Source: Acinetobacter sp. NIPH 2100
GTDB taxonomy: Bacteria; Pseudomonadota; Gammaproteobacteria; Pseudomonadales; Moraxellaceae
Length of the DNA: 64,000 nt
Assembly (NCBI RefSeq): GCF_000369805.1
Contig: NZ_KB850224.1
Location: forward strand, 2,862,399 to 2,926,398
Direction: 5' to 3'
A program made the position numbers and the translations under genes. Position 1 is the first letter of the stretch. Every line of letters starts with the position of its first letter. Below the pieces are notes generated by a model. The model was not told where the DNA came from, ran no database searches, and saw only the letters and a list, made by a program, of their open reading frames with translations. This document shows, one piece after another, positions 46,102 through 56,860 of the stretch.

Positions 46102-47784
46102 ATGTCTCGTAACAGCCTCCTGAGCACACTCTCGATTGCACTTTTTAGCCTTTCAATTTCAGCGTGCAGTAATAATGATTCTGATAATTCAAATACTGTA
46201 GTTGAAACCAAGAAACAACCCAATGTTTTATTCATCATGGCCGATGATTTGGGTTATTCAGATTTAGGGGCGTTTGGTGGAGAAATCCATACTCCGAATA
46301 TCGATGAATTGACCCGAGCAGGTCGTATTTTAACGGATTATCATACCGCACCAACCTGCTCGCCAACACGTTCACAATTGATTTCAGGTACTGACCACCA
46401 TTTAGCAGGAATTGGGGCGATGGCGGAACTTAATAAACCTCATTTAAAAAATCAACCTGGTTATGAAGGTTATTTAAATGAACGTTCGCTTTCCATTGCA
46501 GAAGTGCTGAAAGATAATGGCTACCGAACCTATATCAGCGGCAAATGGCACTTAGGCTTGACGGATGCAACCAACGCGCATGCCAAAGGATTCGATCATT
46601 CATTTACACTCTTACAAGGTCTGGATCTACATTTCAAACAGGCGCCAGCAGCATATAACCGTAACGCCACTTATACTGAGGATGGCAAGCAAGTACCAAT
46701 CTCATCCTTGCCTGATGATTTCTTCTCTACCAACTACTTCACCGACAAACTGATCAGTTATCTAGAATCAGGGAAAAACTCAGGTAAACCGTTCTTTGCC
46801 TATGCCGCTTACACCGCACCGCATTGGCCTTTACAAGCCCCTGCCGAATATCGTGACCGTTATCGTGGTGTTTACGACGTAGGCTATGATGTGATTCGAG
46901 ATGCACGTATTGCCCGTCAAAAACAGCTTGGCTTAATTCCAGCGAATTTTACTGCGGCTGAACCAATCGCCACACAAAATGCACCAGAAAAATATGGCAA
47001 ATGGAATGAACTTTCAAGTGAACAAAAAGCACTGGAAGCCCGCAGAATGGAAATCTATGCAGGTATGGTCGAAAATCTGGATGCCAATATCGGTCGTGTC
47101 ATTCAATACCTCAAAGCCAATGGCTTATATGACAATACTTTAATTTTCTTCGTTTCAGATAACGGCGCAGAAGGCTTTATTCGTGGCAATTATGGTGCTG
47201 AATCTGGTTTTGATAATAGTGTCAATAATGTCGGCACCTCGAGTTCCTACCACTATGTGGGGCCACGCTGGGCAGAAGTCAGCGCTGCACCTTTCCACCT
47301 ATGGAAAGACACTGCAGGTGAAGGTGCAACCACTGCACCTGCAATTGTAAAACTCCCATATCAAACCAAAACTCAAACCACCCATCATGGTTTTGCCTCT
47401 GTTCTAGATGTTTTCCCGACGGTTTTAGATTACGCCAATATCGCAGTACCACAAGGGCAATATAAAGGTCGTCAGATTAATACCCCAAGTGGCTATTCAT
47501 GGAAAGCTGTGCTCGAAAATAAAGCCCAAGCTATTCGTCCAGTCAACTTTAGTTTTGCAGATGAATTACATGGCAGTAAATACGCCCGCCAAGGAGATTG
47601 GAAAATTGCATTACAAGGTAAGCCAGAACTAGGAACTGGCACTTGGGAACTGTACAACCTCAAAAATGATCGGGGCGAAACACAAAATCTCGCTCAGAAC
47701 AATCCTGCAAAACTGCAAGAACTGGTAGATGTATACAATCAATACACGCAGAAAAATGGCGTTAAGGAATATTTCCTTAAATGA
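46102..47784 (+). CDS. arylsulfatase lipoprotein (type I, formylglycine-dependent)
   Basis: 560 residues of the alkaline-phosphatase-superfamily sulfatase family. A lipobox SISAC gives lipidated Cys22. The metal site opens with MADDLGYSDLG (Asp48/Asp49). The sulfatase signature CSPTR at 86-90 is the CxPxR motif whose Cys becomes formylglycine, and YISGKWHLG carries further active-site Lys/His. The C-terminal subdomain ends ...KNGVKEYFLK. The position after Cys22 is Ser, so outer-membrane sorting is likely. It hydrolyses sulfate esters, probably as a sulfur-scavenging enzyme. It overlaps the next gene by ATGA, and that gene probably encodes its activator. Confidence 0.92.
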   Translation: MSRNSLLSTLSIALFSLSISACSNNDSDNSNTVVETKKQPNVLFIMADDLGYSDLGAFGGEIHTPNIDELTRAGRILTDYHTAPTCSPTRSQLISGTDHHLAGIGAMAELNKPHLKNQPGYEGYLNERSLSIAEVLKDNGYRTYISGKWHLGLTDATNAHAKGFDHSFTLLQGLDLHFKQAPAAYNRNATYTEDGKQVPISSLPDDFFSTNYFTDKLISYLESGKNSGKPFFAYAAYTAPHWPLQAPAEYRDRYRGVYDVGYDVIRDARIARQKQLGLIPANFTAAEPIATQNAPEKYGKWNELSSEQKALEARRMEIYAGMVENLDANIGRVIQYLKANGLYDNTLIFFVSDNGAEGFIRGNYGAESGFDNSVNNVGTSSSYHYVGPRWAEVSAAPFHLWKDTAGEGATTAPAIVKLPYQTKTQTTHHGFASVLDVFPTVLDYANIAVPQGQYKGRQINTPSGYSWKAVLENKAQAIRPVNFSFADELHGSKYARQGDWKIALQGKPELGTGTWELYNLKNDRGETQNLAQNNPAKLQELVDVYNQYTQKNGVKEYFLK

Positions 47785-48785
47785 AGTGGATGACCTTTTT
47801 AGTTTCTCTCAGCAGCCTGTCGCTTGTGGCGGGCTGTAGCAAAGTTAAGCCTGATCATACAAGCCATACTCGTACGCAAAGCAGTTCGCTAGCTCAGTTG
47901 GGTTCATTGCAACAATGCAAAAAATATTTGGGTGTACCCGACGCATGGCAAGACAATAAAACTGCAGGCATGGTGTGGATTCCTGAAGGTTCATTTCAAT
48001 TGGGATCAAATCTTGCCTACCCAGATGAGCTGAATTTTGGAAAATCACAACGTCAGGTAAAAGGGTTTTGGATCGATCAAACTGAAGTCACTGTGGCCCA
48101 GTTTTCCAGTTTCGTCAAAGCGACGGGCTATATCACTGATGCAGAAAAACAGAAGCAGGCTGCAGTATTTTCTCCTGATGTGAATAACCCAAATCAATGG
48201 TGGCAACTGAAAGCAGATTACACCTGGAAAAATCCCAACGGTAGCGCAGGTCAAGCCCCTCTTCCCTCTGAGCCAGTTCGTTATGTCACCAAGAATGATG
48301 CAGAACATTATGCAGTTTGGTTAGGTCGCGATTTACCCACAGAACAAGAATGGGAATATGCCGCCAAAGCAGGCTCAAAAACAGATACCCCCTTACATCA
48401 AGCGCCACAGGATGCACATCAACATCCGCAAGCCAATTATTGGCAAGGTGAATTTCCACAGAAAAATACCGCTGAAGATCATTTTGCAGGGGTGGCACCT
48501 GTGGGCTGTTATGCCGCCAATGCCTTTAAGTTATACGATATGATCGGCAATGTCTGGGAATGGACCTCTTCTGTTTACCATGGTGCTCATGATCAGCACA
48601 TGGGTAATTACGCAGAATTACGTCAACAAAATACCACGGCAACCCAGTATGTCCTTAAAGGTGGGTCTTTTTTATGTGCATCAAACTTTTGCGCTCGTTA
48701 CCGCAATAGTAGCCGTTATCCACAAGAATTTGATTTAGCCGCAACACATGTTGGATTTAGAACCGTTTTCCGCACACTGGAATGA
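47781..48785 (+). CDS. formylglycine-generating enzyme-like lipoprotein (sulfatase activator)
   Basis: 334 residues. A lipobox SLVAGC gives lipidated Cys19. The FGE-sulfatase domain runs from about residue 55 (MVWIPEGSFQLGS) to the end, with GNVWEWTSSVYHG and GGSFLCASNFCARYRNSSR. The two cysteines (about 299 and 304) have the C-x4-C spacing of the catalytic copper-binding pair in true formylglycine-generating enzymes, so this is probably an active oxidase rather than a generic family member. It would act in the periplasm or at the membrane on the neighbouring sulfatase. Its start overlaps the sulfatase stop, coupling their translation. Confidence 0.85.
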   Translation: MKWMTFLVSLSSLSLVAGCSKVKPDHTSHTRTQSSSLAQLGSLQQCKKYLGVPDAWQDNKTAGMVWIPEGSFQLGSNLAYPDELNFGKSQRQVKGFWIDQTEVTVAQFSSFVKATGYITDAEKQKQAAVFSPDVNNPNQWWQLKADYTWKNPNGSAGQAPLPSEPVRYVTKNDAEHYAVWLGRDLPTEQEWEYAAKAGSKTDTPLHQAPQDAHQHPQANYWQGEFPQKNTAEDHFAGVAPVGCYAANAFKLYDMIGNVWEWTSSVYHGAHDQHMGNYAELRQQNTTATQYVLKGGSFLCASNFCARYRNSSRYPQEFDLAATHVGFRTVFRTLE

Positions 48786-48880
48786 TACAAATCTGCATTA
48801 AAAACATCCATCGGGCCGCTAGCCGAAAAGTAACAGCCAATTTAAAGTAGATAGGAAAGCAATAAAAATAGGATGGAACC

Positions 48881-49042
48881 ATGAAAATAACACTGCTCTA
48901 TCTCTGTACCCTACTGACTTTAAGCCTATCTGCCTGTGCCGTACATACACCTCATGGTAGCGTCATTGTTGACCCTGACAATCATCATGATGGTCGTGGT
49001 GATTTCTGTCCTCCAGGACAAGCCAAAAAAGGACGTTGCTAA
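48881..49042 (+). CDS. 53-residue lipoprotein with CPPGQAKKGRC end
   Basis: Short frame with a GGATGG sequence just upstream of ATG. It encodes a lipoprotein signal (MKITLLYLCTLLTLSLSAC, Cys19), then a short His/Asp-rich stretch (DPDNHHDGRG) and the terminal FCPPGQAKKGRC. The same kind of CPPGxAKKG-C ending occurs in small exported proteins of other proteobacteria as I recall, with no known function. It follows the sulfatase operon by 96 bases and is followed by an inverted repeat. Confidence 0.7.
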   Translation: MKITLLYLCTLLTLSLSACAVHTPHGSVIVDPDNHHDGRGDFCPPGQAKKGRC

Positions 49043-49048
49043 ATCCTC

Positions 49049-49082
49049 ATATACCTAAACCTGCTATCGGGTTTAGGTATAT
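49049..49082 (+). terminator. inverted repeat after small lipoprotein gene
   Basis: A 13-bp perfect stem ATATACCTAAACC/GGTTTAGGTATAT (49049-49061 with 49070-49082) with an 8-base loop lies directly after the stop. The T tail is poor, so termination strength is uncertain. Confidence 0.55.
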
Positions 49083-49227
49083 TGCACTTAAAGCGCATTT
49101 AACTTAAAACACACATTTCATCAGATAATTGCATCAGCAGTCACGTTTTTTTTAATTTAATAATTTCATTTACTTAAAATCCATATAAACTATATGGAAT
49201 ATATTCTATTTTTTGATGGGATTTTAG

Positions 49228-50355
49228 ATGACTCTAAGCCAGCACAGCCCAGTCATGGACATCTTGAATAAAGTTCAACATGCAGATGATTGGATGATTT
49301 TCTTAGAGCAACTGAATCACTATTTTGATGTCCAAGCATCGCAACTGTTGGCTGTTGACCTAGAAGTACAGGCACTTTCTTTCAGTGTTCATCACGGCGT
49401 AAATTTTGATTCCAATCAACTCGAACAAGCCGCACTAACCCAAATCCGTTTGGCCATAGATGATGACCCGCGTTTAAAGAAAATGCTTTTGGCCCCCATG
49501 ACGGGATGGATGCATTGCTCTCAACATTTCCAAGAGCACGAAATCACACAGACTCAAGTTTACCAACGGGTGCTACAGCCTCTGGATTTACGCTTCTGTT
49601 CAGCCATACAAATCATTTATGACCATAAAGTCTGTGTCTTACTGGCTTTTCTGACCAGCCCTGAACGTGGTGCATTAAGCTGTAGTGAACTTCAGCCAAT
49701 TCATGAAATCTTACCCATCGTACAACAGAAAATTCAGCAATATCGCCATCATTTTGAATATTCCACCATGACCTTGCTCGGATCACAGCTGATCCAAAAA
49801 ATGAATCAACCAATTGCGATTATTAACCTAAATGGCGATATTTTAGAGATCAATTCCGAAGCTCAGCAATTATTGCAAGATCATCAACAGATTCAAATTA
49901 AACAGCGTCGTTTTATTTTAAATGAAAAACATCAGCAACAATTTGACCAGAATCTGATTGAACTGGAACGTAATTATAAAAATCATCAACAACAAGCAGA
50001 TCATGAGCGTAGCAAAATCATCGTACTCGACCCGCATTTATTCTTAACCCTTGACCTGCTCAGCCCAGAAAAAGCCCATAAGATTTTTGGCCTTCGTCCC
50101 GTCTTGCTTGCAACATTCTCTGGATTAAAACAGAAACCTAAATATCAAAAAGACATTTGTACGCAACTGTTTATGTTTACGCCTGTTGAACATAAAATAT
50201 GTGAGCAACTTCTAGAAGGTAAAACCACCAAAGAAATTGCCCTGTCACATCAAATTCAAGCCGATACGGTAAAGAAGCATCTACAATCAATTTTCAAAAA
50301 AACCCGAACGCATCGCCAAAGTGAATTGATGCAACTCTTGATGCAACTTCTATAA
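49228..50355 (+). CDS. LuxR-type transcriptional regulator
   Basis: 375 residues. The N-terminal 200 residues are a GAF/PAS-like or unknown sensory region, a PAS-like stretch follows (NQPIAIINLNGDILEINSEAQQLL), and a C-terminal LuxR/FixJ helix-turn-helix ends the chain (about 312-372: FTPVEHKICEQLLEGKTTKE, then DTVKKHLQSIFKKT). The ligand and targets are unknown. It lies between the sulfatase cluster and the convergent epmA gene; regulation of the former is possible but unproven. Confidence 0.87.
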   Translation: MTLSQHSPVMDILNKVQHADDWMIFLEQLNHYFDVQASQLLAVDLEVQALSFSVHHGVNFDSNQLEQAALTQIRLAIDDDPRLKKMLLAPMTGWMHCSQHFQEHEITQTQVYQRVLQPLDLRFCSAIQIIYDHKVCVLLAFLTSPERGALSCSELQPIHEILPIVQQKIQQYRHHFEYSTMTLLGSQLIQKMNQPIAIINLNGDILEINSEAQQLLQDHQQIQIKQRRFILNEKHQQQFDQNLIELERNYKNHQQQADHERSKIIVLDPHLFLTLDLLSPEKAHKIFGLRPVLLATFSGLKQKPKYQKDICTQLFMFTPVEHKICEQLLEGKTTKEIALSHQIQADTVKKHLQSIFKKTRTHRQSELMQLLMQLL

Positions 50356-50369
50356 ATATAAAGAAAGCC

Positions 50370-51353
50370 TTAGGCAATCTCTGCTGGGAATGCAATGACC
50401 TGATCAATTTTGACTTGATTCATGGCAACCATCAGTAAACGATCAATTCCCAAAGCGATACCTGAACACTCTGGCATATTCGGCAAAGCAGCCAACAAAT
50501 ACTGATCGGTTGGAATTACAGGCAAACCTTGCTGGGTTCGTTCTGCATTATCCGCTTCAAAACGTGAAGCCAGCACAGACGCATCCAAAAGTTCATCATA
50601 GGCATTTGCCAGTTCTAAACCTTCGATATAAACCTCAAAACGTGCTGCAACCAGTTCTCCATCTTCATCCTGTTTTACTTTTGCCAATGAAGCCATTTCA
50701 GGTGGAAAATCCGTTAAAAATACAGGTGCATCAAAGCCTAAACTTGGCTCAACGAAATGCGAAAACAACAAGTCCATATAGGCCAAGCGATCATCACCTA
50801 AATCAAGATTCAAACCCACACGATTCGCTGTATCTTTAAGCTGCTTAACGGTCGCCTGTAAAGGATTAATATCCAAACGATCCTGAAAAGCATGCTTATA
50901 ACTGAGAACAACTGGACGAATTTCACCAAAGCGCTGTGCCAAGCATGTTTCTAACAGATCCGCAGTTTCATGCATCAATCCTTTTAAATCTAATCCCGGT
51001 CGGTACCATTCCAGCATAGTAAATTCACTATTGTGTTTACGACCATGTTCATCGTCACGAAATACTTTACAGATTTGATAGATTGCCCCACTGCCACTTG
51101 CCAATAACCGTTTCATTGGAAACTCTGGTGAAGTCTGTAAATACTGGGTATTTAGTTTGCCATGAATATGACGCTGCACCTGAACCGAGGCCAAATGTAC
51201 GTCCGTCACACCCGCCTGCGACAGAATGGGTGTTTCCACTTCAAGCACTTCACGCGCAGCAAAAAACTGGCGAATTTTGCTATACATCTCCGCACGTACT
51301 TTCAGCGCTTCAAGTGAACAGGTCGGTTGGTAGGTTTTCATTACTTGGTTCAT
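50370..51353 (-). CDS. epmA: elongation factor P--(R)-beta-lysine ligase
   Basis: Class-II lysyl-tRNA-synthetase paralogue without the anticodon domain, about 327 residues, which attaches beta-lysine to elongation factor P. Motif 2 region is FRDDEHGRKHNSEFTMLEWYRPG and motif 3 is SGIALGIDRLLM. The start is set at ATG 51353 (MNQVMKTYQPT), which overlaps the pdxB stop as ATGA; the longer frame starts inside pdxB. It needs EpmB and EF-P elsewhere in the genome. Confidence 0.94.
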   Translation of the reverse strand: MNQVMKTYQPTCSLEALKVRAEMYSKIRQFFAAREVLEVETPILSQAGVTDVHLASVQVQRHIHGKLNTQYLQTSPEFPMKRLLASGSGAIYQICKVFRDDEHGRKHNSEFTMLEWYRPGLDLKGLMHETADLLETCLAQRFGEIRPVVLSYKHAFQDRLDINPLQATVKQLKDTANRVGLNLDLGDDRLAYMDLLFSHFVEPSLGFDAPVFLTDFPPEMASLAKVKQDEDGELVAARFEVYIEGLELANAYDELLDASVLASRFEADNAERTQQGLPVIPTDQYLLAALPNMPECSGIALGIDRLLMVAMNQVKIDQVIAFPAEIA

Positions 51354-52417
51354 GCTTGTGGTCCACCGTGTGCAGCCCATTCACGGCGCAAAGGATAATT
51401 TTTTCGGAGTAAATCAAATGCTGTTTGTTCTACTTTACCATCTTGGATACAGGCACGAAGTTGTTGATCATCGACAGCAATATCATAAATCTGAGTCAGA
51501 TGCTGTTTAAGCGCTGCTTTTACATCTTGCTGCCCGAAATACTGTTCAACACTTGGCAACTGGCTCTCGAATCGCTTTGTCACCTCATAGGCAAATACCT
51601 GGCAAAAAGCCTCATAGATCATCTGCGTCCCTCTGGCCTTACCTTCCAGACTATAACCCGCAATATGCGGTGTTGCCAAAGCCAGTAAATCTAACAATTG
51701 CTCAGAAATTTCAGGCTCGAACTCAAAGACATCGAGAACGACTTGACGCTGCGTCGCAACAATATCAGCCATTAATGCAGACTGTTGAATCACTGGACCA
51801 CGCGCACTGTTGATTAAAATAGCGGATGGTTTCATTGCAGCTAAAGCAGCTGCATCAAATAAATGCTGTGTGGGAAAATCACCCGATAAGGTTAAAGGCA
51901 CATGAATTGAAATTGCATCGGCACGTTCTAACAGCTCAGCAAAAGAGACATTTTCAATACCTGCTAATTGCACATAAGGATCATAGCCAATTACATTCCA
52001 ACCGAGAATTTGGGCCATGGCCGCCAATCGTTTACCCACATTACCCAAACCGACAATAGCCAGCGTAAATGCGCTATTTTGCTCTAATAAATCGATATCT
52101 AAATGTAATAAAGCGGTAATCACATATTCAGCAACCGCTTGCGCATTACAACCCGCCGCATTGCTCCACGCAATATGCTGTTGTTCTAAGGCTTGAATAT
52201 CAAGATGATCAGTTCCAATGGTGGCACTACCCACAAATTTAATCTTAGTCTGATCAATTAAGGCATGACTCACTTTGGTGACGGAGCGAACTAAAAGTGC
52301 ATCGGCATCCTGCACATCGTGATGTGTCAGTGTCCGCCCTGCTCGATGCTGTATTTCTGCAAATTCCGCAAAGAAATAATCGGTAAATGCCAAATTTTCA
52401 TCTGCGATAATTTTCAT
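51350..52417 (-). CDS. pdxB: erythronate-4-phosphate dehydrogenase
   Basis: Second step of the DXP-independent branch of pyridoxal 5'-phosphate synthesis, oxidising 4-phosphoerythronate. 355 residues. A D-2-hydroxyacid dehydrogenase fold has NAD-binding GLGNVGKRLAAMAQ, catalytic INSARGPVIQQ (Arg), and HIAGYSLEGKARGT (His/Glu), plus the PdxB-specific C-terminal dimerisation domain (about 280-355). Translation is coupled to epmA. Confidence 0.95.
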   Translation of the reverse strand: MKIIADENLAFTDYFFAEFAEIQHRAGRTLTHHDVQDADALLVRSVTKVSHALIDQTKIKFVGSATIGTDHLDIQALEQQHIAWSNAAGCNAQAVAEYVITALLHLDIDLLEQNSAFTLAIVGLGNVGKRLAAMAQILGWNVIGYDPYVQLAGIENVSFAELLERADAISIHVPLTLSGDFPTQHLFDAAALAAMKPSAILINSARGPVIQQSALMADIVATQRQVVLDVFEFEPEISEQLLDLLALATPHIAGYSLEGKARGTQMIYEAFCQVFAYEVTKRFESQLPSVEQYFGQQDVKAALKQHLTQIYDIAVDDQQLRACIQDGKVEQTAFDLLRKNYPLRREWAAHGGPQA

Positions 52418-52607
52418 GCAGAACTTTCCCTCAATAGACCTGTGCTTATTATCCTTAGCCTTATCCGAATTGACAATTCATAAATGCAACGCTGATAAGA
52501 TTAGCTGGCAGAAAACCGTCTTGATTCGTACACGCATGCGACATATTGCCAATTTACTGCAACATCTTTGCTCTTATAATAATACTTTCTGCAATTCCTT
52601 CATCCTA

Positions 52608-52982
52608 ATGACGCAATACTCTCCCTATAAAGGCAAAAGTGGCATTAAGCGGATTTTAAATGCCACAGGCTATTCCATTGCTGGCTTTAAAGCTGCCTTT
52701 CACCATGAAGCAGCCTTCCGACAAATCCTGTTGCTCAATGTAATATTGATCCCGATTAGCTTTTTCGTACATGTCTCAGCGGTTGAACAGGCCCTGATGG
52801 TTGCTGTCTGTTTATTGGCGATTATTGTCGAGCTTTTTAACTCAGCCATTGAAGCTGTTGTAGATCGTGTATCTTTGGAAAGAAATCCATTGTCTAAAAA
52901 TGCCAAAGACATGGGTAGTGCTGCGCAATTTGTTTCTTTAGCAATTATCTTCTTTACGTGGATGATTATTTTATTGAAATAA
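52608..52982 (+). CDS. dgkA: diacylglycerol kinase, prokaryotic membrane type
   Basis: 124 residues from ATG 52608 (MTQYSPYKGKSG); the longer frame from 52416 has no conserved sequence. Three membrane helices, with the surface helix ATGYSIAGFKAAFHHEAAFRQ and the active-site ELFNSAIEAVVDRVS followed by NAKDMGSAAQF. It recycles diacylglycerol to phosphatidic acid in the inner membrane. It converges with an outer-membrane protein gene across a hairpin. Confidence 0.95.
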   Translation: MTQYSPYKGKSGIKRILNATGYSIAGFKAAFHHEAAFRQILLLNVILIPISFFVHVSAVEQALMVAVCLLAIIVELFNSAIEAVVDRVSLERNPLSKNAKDMGSAAQFVSLAIIFFTWMIILLK

Positions 52983-52991
52983 TTTTGATAT

Positions 52992-53022
52992 CGAGAAGAA
53001 ACAGGATGACTCTTTCTTCTCG
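52992..53022. terminator. hairpin between dgkA and convergent gene
   Basis: The stem CGAGAAGAAA/TTTCTTCTCG (52992-53001 with 53013-53022) has an 11-base loop. It is shared by dgkA (+) and the outer-membrane protein gene (-). Confidence 0.6.
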
Positions 53023-53039
53023 TCATTTATTTGATCAGC

Positions 53040-53777
53040 TTAGAATCCAACCCCGATGCCAATGACAGGACCTTGTTGTACCGTATCCCATTTAAAACTA
53101 CCATTTTTATAGTCTTGCGATACATAACGGTAGCCCACTCTAAAGTTTACAGGTGCTGTAAATATTTTTTGACGATAACCTAAATATGCCTGTGCGATTT
53201 GGGTCTGTTCCGTACCGTAGGTATATTGAGCGGCAAGATTCCAAGGTGAATCATTATTATAGCGAAGCCTTACTCCACCAAAATATTCATACCAATCCTC
53301 TCCAACAGAAACTTGCTTGCCCAACGCCCCTAACACACCTTCTAAATCGGTATAATTCACACCTAAACTAGGCTCAATGACCAAACCCTGACCATGAGGA
53401 AATTGTTCATAGGCTCGATAATAAATACCTAAATTACTCAGATTAACTTTAGTCGATAAAACCGCAGGAAATGCATAAACTTGTTTTTTCTCTTCAGTTT
53501 TTACATATTGAATATCAGAGAAAATCCCCCACTTGCCTTTATTTATTTCTAAATGTCCCATGAGTGCCTGATCAAGTGCATCAACTGTATCTTTGAAGGG
53601 TTGATCCAGTTGATAGTTCAAACCTTGATAGCCAATCCCTCCATCAATATCGGCAGCAAATCCATAGATATTCAAAAAGACTTTGGTTTCCCCAGTAAAA
53701 GATTCTTTAATGCTTTCTGCATGAGCTTGAAGCCCCAATAGGCTACATGCCAAGATGAAACAGCAAGATTTATACAT
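53040..53777 (-). CDS. outer-membrane beta-barrel protein of unknown function
   Basis: About 245 residues from ATG 53777 (MYKSCCFILACSLLGLQAHA, signal peptide); the frame from 53792 adds five residues. The mature part has a VFLNIYGFAADIDGGIGYQG start, alternating amphipathic strands (WGIFSDIQYVKTE, NLGIYYRAYEQF, EYFGGVRLRYNND) and a terminal GPVIGIGVGF strand ending in Phe. Probably an eight- to ten-stranded barrel. I cannot name the family or assign a function. Confidence 0.75.
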   Translation of the reverse strand: MYKSCCFILACSLLGLQAHAESIKESFTGETKVFLNIYGFAADIDGGIGYQGLNYQLDQPFKDTVDALDQALMGHLEINKGKWGIFSDIQYVKTEEKKQVYAFPAVLSTKVNLSNLGIYYRAYEQFPHGQGLVIEPSLGVNYTDLEGVLGALGKQVSVGEDWYEYFGGVRLRYNNDSPWNLAAQYTYGTEQTQIAQAYLGYRQKIFTAPVNFRVGYRYVSQDYKNGSFKWDTVQQGPVIGIGVGF

Positions 53778-53883
53778 GTATATACGCTCCAACCGAGTTA
53801 TGTTCTATTAAATTTTTAAAGTTATAAATATGAATTAGCGTATTAATAGCGTTTTATCTTGGCTTTTACCATTCTACAAACGT

Positions 53884-53913
53884 AAAAAATCCCTGCCTAA
53901 GCAGGGATTTTTC
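53884..53913 (-). terminator. terminator after groEL
   Basis: The stem TCCCTGC/GCAGGGA (53890-53896 with 53901-53907) has loop CTAA and is flanked by A6 and T5. On the - strand it lies after the groEL stop. Confidence 0.9.
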
Positions 53914-53933
53914 TTATCTAGACGCAGATGTAA

Positions 53934-55586
<1,653 letters not shown>

Positions 55587-55626
55587 TTAAATACTGTATC
55601 TGATTAATTTGTGAGTTATGTATCGA

Positions 55627-55917
55627 TTAGCCTTCAAGTACAGCTAAGATATCTGACTCTTTCATGATCAAGAGTTCTTCACCGCTTACTTTTACTGTTG
55701 TACCTGCATAAGTACCGAACAATACTTTATCACCAACTTTAACGTCTAAAGCGCGAACGCCATTGTCAGTGATTTGACCATTACCTACTGCGATAACTTC
55801 ACCTTGAGATGGTTTTTCAGCAGCAGAACCTGGAAGTAAAATACCACCAGCCGTTTTAGTTTCTTCTTCTACGCGACGAATCACAACACGATCATGTAAT
55901 GGACGAATGTTGCTCAT
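55627..55917 (-). CDS. groS: co-chaperonin GroES
   Basis: 96-residue lid of the GroEL cavity, starting [15 protein letters not shown] from ATG 55917; the frame from 55929 adds four unconserved residues. The mobile loop [20 protein letters not shown] and the terminal [11 protein letters not shown] are typical. It is the first gene of the operon with groL, behind a sigma-32 promoter. Confidence 0.99.
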   Translation of the reverse strand: MSNIRPLHDRVVIRRVEEETKTAGGILLPGSAAEKPSQGEVIAVGNGQITDNGVRALDVKVGDKVLFGTYAGTTVKVSGEELLIMKESDILAVLEG

Positions 55918-55999
55918 AGTTAACTCCATCAGACTTAGTCTTTTTGATTAATGCGTATCGCCAATTCATGGCAATACATAAAATTTTGATATGCCACTT

Positions 56000-56027
56000 T
56001 TGTGGGGTTAAAAAAAATAGCTTCAAG
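56000..56027 (-). promoter_or_regulatory. sigma-32 (heat-shock) promoter of groES-groEL
   Basis: On the - strand CTTGAAG (56021-56027) and CCCCACAA (56000-56007) are separated by 13 bases. This matches the E. coli RpoH consensus CTTGAAA-N13-15-CCCCATNT closely. It lies about 80 bases upstream of the groES ATG. Confidence 0.85.
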
Positions 56028-56092
56028 GGGAGAATGAAAAAAAATTCTACTTATAGATGATTTTTTAAACATCGAAATCTATAGATGCCGAA

Positions 56093-56860
56093 TTAAACAA
56101 CAGTTTGGGATTTCACAAATATTTTAAGCGACTCATCAAACCAATAATGTTCGATCGCACCATCCTCCAAAATCACGTTAAAACTATTCGAAAATCCAAA
56201 ACGCAATCGATTTGAAGTTGCTGTTCCAGCATGAATATCAAAGATCGGATGATCAAAACCCAAGTGAAAAATTTGATTTAAATCATGGACAGCCACTTTG
56301 TGTAAATGTCCATGTAATAAACCAAATAACCCTGTTTCCCCCCAACGCTCTAAAGCAATTTTTCCTAGCACAGGGCAATCCTTATCACCATGCTCATTTG
56401 GAAAGGTATAAAAGGGTTGGTGGAAAACCACCAGTTTGATTTTATTGGCTGGCGCTTTTTTTAACTGCTCATAAGCCTCATGAATTTGCTCAAGAGAAAT
56501 ATGTCCTCTAGTATGATAGCGCCGACGGATACTATTCATCCCAACAATATAAAAATGCGCCGTTTCCAGCGTTGTCTCCAAACGACCAAAGAAGGCCTGA
56601 TAACGCACAAAAGGAGAAAAGAAACGGTTCCAGACATGATAAAGCGGAATATCATGATTGCCAGGCACCACCAGATAAGGAAGATTGAGGGAATCTAAAA
56701 ATTGTCGACATGCATAAAACTGCTTCAAGCGTGCACGTTGGGTAAGATCACCACTCACAATCACCGCTTCAGGGCGGTGCTGCTGACAAAACTGCTTGAT
56801 CGCTTCAATACAAACTTCACGTTCCGTTCCAAAATGCAGATCAGACAGGTGTAATAACAT
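56093..56860 (-). CDS. metallophosphoesterase
   Basis: 255-residue calcineurin-like phosphoesterase with the metal ligands in order: LSDLHFG, VSGDLTQRA, VPGNHDIP, VVFHQPFYT and LHGHLHK. It is cytoplasmic with no signal peptide. Its start overlaps the upstream lipid-kinase gene by 20 bases on the same strand, so the two are co-translated and probably act in one lipid- or nucleotide-phosphate pathway. The substrate is unknown; CpdA-like 3',5'-cAMP phosphodiesterases share this motif order. Confidence 0.88.
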   Translation of the reverse strand: MLLHLSDLHFGTEREVCIEAIKQFCQQHRPEAVIVSGDLTQRARLKQFYACRQFLDSLNLPYLVVPGNHDIPLYHVWNRFFSPFVRYQAFFGRLETTLETAHFYIVGMNSIRRRYHTRGHISLEQIHEAYEQLKKAPANKIKLVVFHQPFYTFPNEHGDKDCPVLGKIALERWGETGLFGLLHGHLHKVAVHDLNQIFHLGFDHPIFDIHAGTATSNRLRFGFSNSFNVILEDGAIEHYWFDESLKIFVKSQTVV

